Positions 34,676 to 45,257 of a stretch of 64,000 nucleotides of DNA are shown one piece after another. Source of the DNA: Mallotus nudiflorus (taxonomy: Eukaryota > Streptophyta > Magnoliopsida > Malpighiales > Euphorbiaceae); NCBI GenBank assembly GCA_947683625.1, contig CANTUR010000047.1, positions 2,790,001-2,854,000 on the forward strand, in the 5' to 3' direction. The stretch's first letter is position 1. Each line of letters begins with the position of its first letter. Position numbers and translations under genes: made by a program. The notes under the pieces are model-generated. The model was not told where the DNA came from. It saw only the letters and a list, made by a program, of their open reading frames with translations, and made no database searches.

Positions 34676-37600
34676 ATGTCTAGGCCTCTGCATCGAGGCA
34701 TATCAGGGATACGGATCTCTGGGAACAGCGACGATTTGTGGGATTCGCAAATGAAAGATAAACCAGAAAAAGAAGAATTGGATAAGAATCGTTCTTCAGA
34801 TCACAGTTATTTAGCTCTGAGGTTTCCATTTCGAGTATTTTTCCCTGATAATGTTTCTCCTTCTAAATACGGTCATACTGAAAAGGGCTTTGCTTCTGAT
34901 CCATTCAGTATTGGGACTCCAAGAAGTAGGCTCAAGTTCACACTGCTACTATTGAAGTTGAGCTTAGCTGTGATTTTAGTTCTTGCTCTTACCGGATCAT
35001 TTTGGTGGACTATCTCAATAACATCTTCATCAAGAGGTCAAATACTCCACAATTATAGGCGACTTCAGGAGCAACTTGTTTCTGACCTATGGGACATTGG
35101 CGAATTGTCTCTTGGTTCTTCAAGGTTGAAGGAAATGGAATTCTGTCCTCAGGAGTATGAGAACAATATTCCTTGCTACAATGTTTCAGAGAATGCTGAT
35201 GGTAATGAGGATGACCGTCATTGTGGGCAAGGTTCAAGGCAAAGTTGTTTAGTACTTCCACCAATAAATTATAAGATTCCTCTTCGATGGCCTACTGGAA
35301 GGGATGTCATCTGGGTTGCTAATGTTAAAATTACTGCACAGGAGGTACTTTCCTCTGGCAGTCTGACCAAAAGGTGACTAGCAATTCTTTCACTAAATGA
35401 CTACATTTCATTGAGCTTTTATTGCCAAGGAGGCCTTTTGATTCTCCTTTCAATTTGGTTTCCAGGATGATGATGTTGGATCAAGAGCAGATTTCCTTCC
35501 GTTCAGCCTCTACGTTTGATAGTGTTGAAGATTACTCGCATCAAATTGCCGAAATGATTGGATTGAGAAATGAATCTGGCTTCATACAAGCTGGGGTAAT
35601 TTTGTATTTATAATCTCTATCTCCTTTGCACTTTAATTTGACCCACTCTGTCCTATGTTTTATGTGTGTGATATTAGCTGCACTCTATATGAATTAGGTT
35701 AAGTAATAACTTGTATGTCTTTTGCAGGTAAGAACCATTTTAGATATTGGATGCGGTTATGGGAGCTTTGGAGCACATCTCTACCAAAAACAGCTTTTGA
35801 CTATGTGCATTGCAAACTATGAAGCTTCAGGCAGTCAAGTGCAACTTACTCTTGAACGTGGTCTTCCTGCAATGATTGGTTCTTTTACTTCAAAACAGTT
35901 GCCATATCCTTCTCTATCCTTTGATATGCTGCATTGTGCACGCTGCGGCATTGATTGGGACCAGAAAGGTACTAGTTTCATTTTGTAGTTAATTGGGTTA
36001 TCAGTGCAATAGATGCATGTTTAACTCATATCATAACTTTTAATCATTTTTAAGTACTTTCTGCCATGTATAAATATTTTTTTTAAAAATAATGTCATGA
36101 AAACTAATTGAATATTCACTCCTGTGGTACAGATGGTATTTTCTTAATTGAAGTTGATAGAGTTTTAAGGCCTGGTGGATACTTTGTCTGGACTTCACCA
36201 CTTCTGAATGCTCGTAACAAAGAGAGTCTGAAACGGTGGAATGATGTTCGAGTTTTTGCGGAAAATATTTGTTGGGAGATGTTGTCTCAGCAAGATGAAA
36301 CTGTTGTATGGAAAAAGACTGCTAAAAAGAGTTGTTATAGTTCCAGGTACACCAACTGGTCTATCAATTTTATCTTTATATTAATCCCATTACTGTTTCT
36401 TGGATTTGGATAGGGGTGTCAGATGCATAAAGTTCAAGAGAAATATAATTTTCTAGTATGTTTTGGCTTGTATTAGAATGATAATACCTGAATAGGTATA
36501 GAGAGTAGGAGCATAAAAATTGCATCTGAGTTGATTGACACGCAATGTTCATATGCATGCCAACATAAATGTAGCCTTCATAAACATCTTGACTAAATAC
36601 TGTCCTTATGCACTGCTTGAAATGTTTTGTTTTCAGGAAGCCTGGTGCTGGCCCTTCACTCTGCAACAGAGGCCATGATGTTGAATCTCCTTATTATCGA
36701 CCACTCCAAGACTGTATAGCAGGAACACAAGGTCGTCGATGGATTTCTATAAATGAAAGGAAAACCTGGCCTTCTAGGTCTCACTTGAGCAAAAGCGAGC
36801 TTGCAATATATGGTAGTTATTACCATCTTCTGCATAGTTTTATCCTGACATATGGAAACTTATAAGGATGAAAATATTTAGACCTCTAATGATATGTTTT
36901 TTTCTTCTTATTACCCTGTATGTTGTTAACTTCAACCATACTTTAACAGGTCTACATCCAGAAGAATTCACAGAGGACAATGAAAATTGGAGAACTTCAG
37001 TTAGTAATTATTGGTCACTTCTTTCACCGTTAATATTTTCAGATCATCCAAAGAGACCTGGTGATGAGGATCCTTCTCCACCCTATAACATGCTCCGAAA
37101 TGTGCTGGACATGAATGCTCATTTTGGTGGCTTTAACTCTCTATTGTTGGAAACTGGGAAGTCTGTGTGGGTTATGAACGTGGTGCCAACAAGTGGACCT
37201 AACTATCTACCCATGATTCTTGACAGGGGCTTTGTTGGTGTGCTGCATGACTGGTAATTCTATTGTCTATGTGCCATGTCTTTATATTTTTTTAATTCTG
37301 CAGCTGATTAACTCCATACAACTGTTCTTGTTCTACCTTAAAAAAAAAAAAATTTACCTTATCAGAAGCAATTGGCATTTTCTTGATTCTTAGCACATAT
37401 GCAGTGACAGTCATATTCTGACAGTGCTGAATCCTCAGTGTGTTTGAAAATAGGAACTGATGAAATAAAAAATCTATTCTTGGATGTTGTTTCACAAAAC
37501 CAAATTTCTCTGTGTTTGTTTGTTTGTCCACCTCTTTCAGCGCCTTGTCCTTCCCTGCCATTGGATGATTTCTTTCCTTGAGCTGATTGTCTTGAACTGA

Positions 37601-39559
37601 CCAAAGAAACAATATGCCATAAATACCCGAGTTGTCTTTAAACCTGCCACAAGACCTGATCAAAGTTTCAAAAGAAAATGCTTCACTTAATTTGGATTAA
37701 TGGCACAAACGAATCCCATACTTCAGAGTACATTATGGTAACAGCAGAAGCAATTTCCTCTCTGAAATTCATTTAATCATCATGCTTGCTTACTTAGAGA
37801 ATCACGGGGCAACTCTTAGAAGCAATGTTTGCTGAATGGCATGTTACGTCATTTGAGTTCTAGAATATAAAATATTTATATCATTTCTTAATTTTGGTAT
37901 ATCTTAATTTTGTAACATGAAGGAATGAAATCATTTTATCGTTTCACCACTTATTAAAATGAGGATGTCAGGGTTGAGCCCTGGAAGTGAAACTGAGGTT
38001 AATCTGATGCTTTCAGAATCTTTGCACTAATATTTAGTTTTTCTAAAGGAATAGACTTGTTATGTTCTTACCTATTAATTAGATGAATATTCTTCATTTC
38101 AGGTGTGAAGCATTCCCAACATACCCCAGAACTTATGATCTAGTGCATGCAGCAGGGCTTTTATCCCTTGAAACTGGTCAGCAGCGTAGGTGCACCCTCC
38201 TGGACATATTTACTGAGGTTGATAGATTACTTCGTCCGGAGGTACCTTTTTTTTTTCCTTTGAATTTTAAGTAACTTAATAGCTAATTATTGTGGCTAAG
38301 GGTGTGGAACATTCTATTCAACTTAACTAAGCCTTAATTTGAAACTCAGTTGTGTCAGCTATCTGGATTTTCTTTTTCCATTCCACATGATTATAAACTG
38401 CATGTTCAGAAAGATGGACAGCCCATAAATAGTCCTTTACTACTGTACGGGGAAAACATTCTCAACGTAAAATGAAAATGAATATCAGTACACTCAACAT
38501 AAAATCAACTGAATTTCAGTACGCATTATGAATCTTCAGATAACAAACTCTCTATATATGCATTGTGGAGTTGCATCAATAATTTAAACTTCTGACCTTT
38601 ATGTGGATGGATTTTTATACTCCAATGTGGCGATCAGATTTGAAATGATTGTTGTCCACAGTATTCACTGCTTATGTTATTTTAGAAAATGACAGAATTA
38701 TACGGAGAACTTGATCATGAACTATGCAAAGGTGGAAATTGATCTTACTTTTGCACAGGCATGGTTATTGCTTTTTGGTAATGATGCTAGCTGTTACTAA
38801 TCTCTAGATACATGCTTATGTGAAGCATTTGCACACCGAAAATTTTTGTAACTTTTATTTTGCCTGGGTTGAAAAACATGCTTTGTCAACATCTCTTGAT
38901 TTAGTTCACCTTCTGAACAACTTACTTCACTCATCCTGTTAATGTTTTTCCAAGGATACTTTTTAAGCATTCCATTTGCTTTGTTGCTAACTTGTTAATG
39001 CTCTTTCCAGCCAGGCACTCTGTATCATATAAACCTCCAACGGGTGCATCTATGTCATCAATTAATCTTTGTTGTATAATTATCATTAGTTTGACAATGT
39101 GTTTTCTAGAGTTTGAAGTTATTTTCTAACAAGTAGATGACTGATGACACGTATGGTATTGGTCCTGTTATACCATGATTTAACCTTGATCTCTTTTTTA
39201 ACAAAATAGTTATAATTGAGAATAAAGAATAATTTTGTAAAAAAGTTAAGGAGGGCTGCCAAATGCCATTGGCATTTTATGTGTTAGTCTAATAGCAACT
39301 TGATTGAGTTATTCTGTGCATGATACACAACAGAGTGGTTCTATTACTAAAGTAAAGGTGACCTTTTCTTTTAGCTCGCTGATGTTTTTGTTTAATGCAG
39401 GGGTGGGTGATAATACATGACACAGCTCCACTCATTGAATCGGCAAGAGCACTAACTGCACGGCTGAAGTGGGATGCACGAGTTGTAGAAATTGAAAGTA
39501 ACAGTGACGAGAAGCTCCTTGTCTGTCAGAAACCTTTCTTTAAGAGGCAAGCAAGCTGA
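34676..39559 (+). CDS. QUA2: Pectin methyltransferase, QUASIMODO2/TUMOROUS SHOOT DEVELOPMENT2 type
   Basis: Eight coding exons join in frame: 34676-35373, 35466-35595, 35728-35968, 36133-36346, 36637-36812, 36950-37253, 38103-38241 and 39401-39559 (TGA). The product has 686 residues, close to the 684 of Arabidopsis QUA2. It has a short cytosolic N-terminus (MSRPLHRGISGIRIS), one type II membrane anchor at about residues 88-112, the QEQLVSDLWDIGE stem, a SAM-binding motif ILDIGCGYGSFG (about 280-291), LRPGGYFVWT, and the second DUF248 half with PPYNMLRNVLDMNA and GVLHDWCEAFPTYPRTYD. Family knowledge: these Golgi proteins methylesterify homogalacturonan, and loss impairs cell adhesion. The ATG at 34676 follows the leader acceptor and starts the conserved N-terminus. 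No break or missing motif is seen. Confidence 0.95.
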
Positions 39560-40862
39560 TTATGAGTTTCTCAAAGAGAACCTGAGAAGTTACATCATAC
39601 TATTCATATTCATTTTGCGATGTTTGTCAATGATCATAAAGCTCCATTATACAAAGGAATCATAAAAAATTTTGAACAGAAAAAGAATTCAGAAAACGGA
39701 AGAGAGGAACTAAACAAACTTTGGTGGATCCAACCACAACTCCTGTGAAGCCGTAAGGCTTACATGGGGCCATGTAATTACTCAGTTGAGGTGCCGTGCA
39801 AAAACGACAAGTATAGAATCAGATTTATTTATCCATTTTCATGCAGTGTCAGATTACAGCCATACAACCACATGATTAAGATTGTGAAGATGATTACAGA
39901 ATAAGCAAGTCTTCTTTCTTTGATGTAGTATATAGAAAAGAATGCTTGGCAGTTCATTTTTATGTGAATGAATATTTATATATAATATTGTTTCACTTGA
40001 CATTTCTTTCCAGATTATTTCAGTGGAGGACACCTTTTTTTTTTTTTTTTCCCCCTTTTTTGTAGTTCTAAAGCTGTGCTTCCAGTTTCCGGCATTCAAT
40101 GGAAAGTACAGCTCCAGCTATTCTATAATTTTCTTGATCTGATTGCCTTTCTATGGCCTACGATAAACGGTGGTGAATTGCAGGACTGGATCCACCTGGA
40201 ACACAATCTGGGTTCCACACATGGTACTTTGTTGTGATGATATTGGCTGTGGTGAAACATTTGAAGAGCATGAATGAAACATTTACTATTTTCTTTGGTC
40301 CAAAGCAGCTGGCTGGGACGTTGAAATAAAGTATGGCTCTCATTAATTCGATTTTCTAGTACTGCACGACAAAAGCTGTTAATAACGAGACAAATTTGTA
40401 GCACTTTAGACAAAGCTGTAATTTTTTCCCTAGCATTCCTTCCTTCTTTCATTAATTGACATTTATGATTCACACATCGTATCCCTTAGCATTATTCAAT
40501 TTGCAAGCCACCTTATCTCCATACTCCAGACTGGATGAATAGCCTGCAGCTGCAGACATCACAGTGCTCCTCATAACACATCTGCATGACTGCATCCATT
40601 TTTTCTATTCATACAAATTATTTATTTTTTAGACCGCACCCATTATCTCAAGTTTTGAATCTAACTCATCCATTATCACGAATAAATAGCTCTGAAATTT
40701 TTTGAAACTACTGCATTTTTATTACCCAACCAAACATTATGACAAGAGAACGCTCATTAGTAGTCATATTGATGAAGAGACACAGGCAATAAGCATTAGC
40801 GACGTCTTTGTTTCTTATTAGCATTTTGATCTTGTATTCTTTATTTGCTTTTGTCCTCAACA
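39560..40862. other. 3' flank of the QUA2-type gene
   Basis: This stretch holds the 3' UTR and then intergenic DNA. A plausible 3' UTR continues to about 39.9 kb, where AATATTTATATATAATATT could serve as A-rich poly(A) signal context. Minus-strand frames at 39854-40099 and 40123-40473 have no recognised relatives. No transposon termini are evident. Confidence 0.5.
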
Positions 40863-40955
40863 CCGACCTTAGCTCAGTTGGTAGAGCGGAGGACTGTAGT
40901 GGGCAAAGCACCGAGAGCCATCCTTAGGTCGCTGGTTCGAATCCGGCAGGTCGGA
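40863..40955 (+). tRNA. tRNA-Tyr(GTA) with intron
   Basis: The acceptor stem CCGACCT pairs with AGGTCGG, and the discriminator is A (40955). The A-box is TTAGCTCAGTTGG, the anticodon GTA lies at 40896-40898, and a 20-nt intron (40900-40919) follows position 37. The B-box is GGTTCGAATCC. A CAA triplet a few bases upstream (40858-40860) fits the plant Pol III start motif, and a T run follows from 40956. Sequence and intron placement match plant nuclear tRNA-Tyr, whose genes carry introns. Confidence 0.96.
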
Positions 40956-41001
40956 TTTTATTTTTCATTTCGCTATTTTTCCATTTTAAGATTTTAATTT
41001 C

Positions 41002-41102
41002 GGCAACGATAGTATTTGTCGCTAAAAATAGAATCCTTGCCGCTGATTGTTCACATTCTCGCAACGACGACAGTTGTCGCTAATGATGTAATCCTTGCCG
41101 CT
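41002..41102 (+). repeat. Two 43-bp direct repeats ahead of the PORR gene
   Basis: The units at 41002-41044 and 41060-41102, offset by 58 bp, share GCAACGA, TTGTCGCTAA, and a perfect AATCCTTGCCGCT end. Each unit also contains a small inverted repeat (GCAACGA...TTGTCGC). They end 76 bp before the PORR start codon, so they lie in its promoter or leader. Confidence 0.8.
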
Positions 41103-41178
41103 ATGAAGAAAAGAGCACCCCACGGCCACCTCCATCACATAACACAAGCCACCAATCCATAATTCAATTCGAAAGAAA

Positions 41179-42366
41179 ATGTCTTGGCGCCTCTTTTTCT
41201 CTAGAATCACAAATCCTAAAACCCTGATTTCACCGCTCTTCCAAAACCCTAACCCTAATTCCTTTTCCACCTCCTTCCTCGTCACCAAAACCCCCAAAAA
41301 GCACAGGAAAAAACGCAAAAAACCAGAATCCCCACGAACAAACCCCGTCCAGCACCCCTCAACTCGAAACCCATATTTTGAAACCCTAGTCGAGCGCGAT
41401 TCTTACTTCAGATTCCTCACCAAATCCAAGCAGTTCCTCTCTCAGCAACCTGAGCATGTTCTCCGCCTTGATGACGCCGGCAAGCTTTATCGGGAGCTTG
41501 GATTCTCACGCGGCCGTAAAGTCACGCGTTTTATCGAGCGCCACCCACTCATTTTCCAAATGTATCGGCACAACGATAACAAAATGTGGATAGGTTTTAC
41601 GGAGTTAATGGAGGAATTGCTTGAAGAAGAGAAATCAATAATTGATTCGATGGAGAAGGATAGAGTTAATAAGGTAATTAAGTTGTTAATGATGTCTAAG
41701 AACAAGAAAATTCCTTTAAGTAAGATTCATCATTGTAGATTATTATTTGGCATTCCTGATGATTTTAGAGATAGAGTTGTTAAATATCCTGATTGGTTCA
41801 GAATTGGAATTGAGGATGATGGGAGGAGAGTGTTAGAATTAGTGAAATGGGTTTCAAATTTAGCAGTCAGTGAATTGGAGAGAGATTTTTTGGTTAATGA
41901 GGATAAGGTTAAAAGGGCATTTAAGTTTCCTGTGAAGCATTCAAAGGATTTGGATTTGGATGAGGCGGACACTAGGAAGTTGAATTTTTTGAATACCCTA
42001 CCGTTGGTTTCGCCTTATATTGATGGTGAAAGGTTCGAACTTTGGAGCTTGGAGGCTGAGAAATATCGGGTGGGAGTTATACATGAGTTTTTAAGCCTGA
42101 CTTTGGAGAAAAAGGCTTCTATACATCACATTGTGGAGTTTAAGGAAGAATTTTCTTTGACAAAGCACACATATGATATGCTTAAGAAGCAGCCACAAAC
42201 ATTTTATCTTGCTGGGACAGAGATGAATTGGGTTGTGTTTTTGAGAGATGCTTATGATGAGAGTGGGAATTTGATTATTAAAGATCCACAGGTGGTTTTC
42301 AATGAGAAGTTGTATAAATATGCTCAAATGAAGGAAGGAGAACTGGATTCTAGTTTACGAGGGTAA
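41179..42366 (+). CDS. PORR-domain (plant organelle RNA recognition) protein
   Basis: One uninterrupted 395-codon exon. The first ~34 residues (MSWRLFFSRITNPKTLI...) are rich in R, S, F and L and lack acids, as in a mitochondrial or chloroplast presequence, followed by a basic KKHRKKRKKP stretch. The PORR domain covers about residues 65-375. It shows RDSYFRFLTKSKQFL, RGRKVTRFIERHPLIFQMY, HHCRLLFGIPDDFRDRVVKYP, a WSLEAEKYRVGVIHEFLSLT segment and FSLTKHTYDMLKKQPQTFYL. Family knowledge: PORR proteins such as WTF1, WTF9 and RPD1 bind RNA and promote group II intron splicing in organelles. Which member this is cannot be settled by eye. Most plant PORR genes also have a single coding exon. The ATG at 41179 gives a complete presequence. 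Confidence 0.92.
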   Translation: MSWRLFFSRITNPKTLISPLFQNPNPNSFSTSFLVTKTPKKHRKKRKKPESPRTNPVQHPSTRNPYFETLVERDSYFRFLTKSKQFLSQQPEHVLRLDDAGKLYRELGFSRGRKVTRFIERHPLIFQMYRHNDNKMWIGFTELMEELLEEEKSIIDSMEKDRVNKVIKLLMMSKNKKIPLSKIHHCRLLFGIPDDFRDRVVKYPDWFRIGIEDDGRRVLELVKWVSNLAVSELERDFLVNEDKVKRAFKFPVKHSKDLDLDEADTRKLNFLNTLPLVSPYIDGERFELWSLEAEKYRVGVIHEFLSLTLEKKASIHHIVEFKEEFSLTKHTYDMLKKQPQTFYLAGTEMNWVVFLRDAYDESGNLIIKDPQVVFNEKLYKYAQMKEGELDSSLRG

Positions 42367-43871
42367 TGATGTAGAGATTTTCTTTGGTTGGTGTTGATGG
42401 TGTATTTGTAAGATGCAACAAGCTGCTCGATTTTACCGGGGGTTTTTGTTGTGACATTGTGTTTTTCGAGATTTGGCAGAGGGAATATGGAATGCAATCC
42501 ATGGTGGGCATTGAACACAATGAGGTATCCTGGATTCAAAGATGACATTCTGTGGTGTTTTCGTGTAAAGATCTTTAAAGCAACTGTGTGTGACATCCAT
42601 TGTGCAATGATGCTTTGCTGCTATGATTTTCTTTGAGTTCAGCCGTTGCTTAAGATGAGACTTAGTTCCTTAATCCTGTAATAAGGTGGCCAATGGACTA
42701 CAGTTACTTGTAAGCTTGGAAAATTTGTTCCTATATTTCCATTTTGGTCCATAACGTTACTTCATGATACCCCAATTCTTTCTGACTTCTCTTTGTTGAA
42801 AGTGTGGGGCGGGCCTGTGTGGTGGTGTCCTTTTTATGGTTCTTCGAGTGATCTAATGTTGAAGGAAATGTTTATTTGTGATTGGATCTGAAAAATCCTT
42901 TCTTTGCTTTTGGAAGCAAAGAAAATATTTTGGAACTGCAAATTGTGCAGTGATTTCATTCAATTCCTATGGTTTGTATTGTGATTTCACTGATGATTAT
43001 CCTTTTTATGCAGTGTGTATGCGCCCAAGAACATATTAGAGAGAGAAATTTATGACAAATGATCTGCTAGATGCTGCATGGTCAGGGTTTTTACAAACTT
43101 AGAATTTAATTCAGTTACATAAACTTTGATTTTGGTTGTTTTTATTGTTATACAGCAGTTATTTTGATTTGGAATTTCTATCGCTCTGTTTCATTCAAAC
43201 TTGAGAACTTGTAACAACTTTTGAATTGATCTTTGCTTCGTTTATGAAGAATGATAAACCTTTGGTCATAAACTATATGAGGTTATAAAATTGTTATTTT
43301 ACACAGATCGTATTTTGTTTCCTTTTCCATGCAGTATTTTGCTGATGCACCCTGTTCCTTTGGTGCCCATGACACTCCAGAGGGCCCTGTTTTGCCACAT
43401 TTTTCAGAGGATTTTCTGTAGAGGTTCTGATATAGATCTAAAATGTATAAGCTGCCACTAGTCATGTCTGTTTCCTGTCCACTGAAGATAGTTTAGAAGT
43501 TGTTTGTTTTTTGGAACTCACTACTATTCCTTGTTAGGTGGTTGATTTGATAATGGCCATAATTGATGGCTTTATTACTTTCCGAGTATCCGTAACAAGT
43601 GGGGATTTTATAGACTTGTGTAAACATTTGTCAAAGCAACAGCTCCTTCCTCCCCTTTTGGGGAATTTGAAAACAACATTGTTGATTTGTCGAATCACCA
43701 CTTTCTCTTTGATAACCAGTTTCGGATAGGTCTTTTGTCACAATCCATATACTCATTGCACCTTAAATGCGTTTTCTTACTCCTATGGAAGGTCTGTCCT
43801 CGACTCCTGTTCTGGCTTCCAAGAATCAGGGAAAAAAGTAAATAGGTGTTTTACAATGAATAAAAAGGCAT
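42367..43871 (+). other. 3' UTR and downstream flank of the PORR gene
   Basis: No other gene is recognised. The stretch keeps transcribed-like base composition to about 43.8 kb and includes a CCATGCAG/TATTTTGC acceptor-like site near 43335, so a spliced 3' UTR is possible. Short frames at 42451-42636 and 43538-43729 have no recognised relatives. Confidence 0.4.
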
Positions 43872-44678
43872 GCACAATAAAATGGAAAAAATGTTGTTTG
43901 AACTTTTCAATTTTTGCAATTTGGGCGTTTGGATTAGTTTATTTTATAGTCAAGCATTTGAATCAATTAAAAAAATATAATTGGTGTTTTAAGTAGGTAT
44001 TACAAATTAAAGTACTACTTATTTTATACTGGATTGCATTTTTTTCATTATATTTATTTCCTTTAAAAATTATTAGAAATAAAATATTATTTTTCATATA
44101 TCAAACTAAACTATAAAATTAAATATTATTATATTTTTATTTTATTAATTATAGTTATTGAATTTAATTTTTATTTTATGGATTTTAGTTAAATTGATTT
44201 TTTATTTATTAAAAATTATCTTTTTTTTAATTTTTCAATTATAATAACTAAATTTTATTTAATTTTATTTTAATTAAATTTCATTTTTATTTTCATTCTT
44301 TTACATAAATTTGAAAATTAATTAAATATTTTTTATTTTATTTTTATCTTTTAATAATAATGGTACAGTTTTCATTTTATTTTATTTTATTTTAACTAAT
44401 AATATTTTTTATATTTCACTTTGAAATTTAATATAGATGAGTGAAAAAAAATTAAATTGAAAAAAATAAAATATAAAGGCTAATATAAATGAATGACATT
44501 TAATTCAATTTATTATTTAAAATACAATACATTAGCATTTTAATTTGCAAAACTTGCTAGAGACACCATTTTAGAAATTTTTTGTTGGTTTAAACACTTT
44601 GTTGTAAAAAGAAATAGTTCAATACTAAAATAGCAAAAATTAAAAATTTCAAACACCATTTATACATTTATTCTACAA
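43872..44678. mobile_element. Long-armed MITE between the PORR and LRR genes
   Basis: The left end (AATG(T/G)TGTTTGAA, then TTTTTGC) is an inverted copy of the right end, where CAAACACCATTT appears on the plus strand. Inner matches include a GGTGT-TT block and GCAAATTAAA/TACAAATTAAAGT. Arms of about 150 bp are diverged. The core is almost pure A/T with no frame. Superfamily is unassigned because no clear target-site duplication was found. Confidence 0.55.
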
Positions 44679-45257
44679 AAATATGATTTTCGGTATATTT
44701 ATGTATTAATTCCTTTGTTTTTGTTATTTGTTTGCATCCATGCATAAACATAAACAATAGTCCTTTTCCCAATTTTACTTCTACTTGAAGGAATTTTTGG
44801 TTGAGTGTTTTGACTTGACCAGTCATCTTTTGGTTCGCTGTCTCTTCGATCCTTCAAGGGTTTTTGATTGTTTAGTTTGCCCTCGCTTCAAAATGCCCTT
44901 TCCTTACTCTTTAGGTGAAGTGGGCAGGGGAAAACTGGAACGTTCTCACTTGCCAATGTTTCATCTGGTCTCACATGCCGATGTATTCTTCTGCCAGATC
45001 GTTTGATTTGGTTCGGTTGGTAGTTATGCATATTTGATCATATGCCATTACACTGAACAACTGAAAAGTTTCCCAAATTCTATTTAACCACATCACGAAA
45101 CCACAAAAAACTTTCAACTACCAAGCAGAGTTCCAAAATACAAGTCAAAAAAACAACAACGAACAAAACAAGCACTCTAGGTATCCAAAAAATGTACACA
45201 GCTTGGAAGATGACAACCGAAACATAGTAAAACAGTGTCCAAGTTTTACTAATACTT
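44679..45257 (-). other. 3' flank of the LRR gene
   Basis: On the minus strand this follows the LRR stop codon. The first 250 bp (45257 to about 45000) probably hold its 3' UTR. The plus-strand 73-codon frame at 44785-45006 is not recognised. Confidence 0.4.

Noticed and set aside
37292..37663. Minus frames inside intron 6 of the QUA2-type gene
   Set aside because: They lie in an intron bounded by good GT-AG sites at 37254 and 38102, and resemble no protein.
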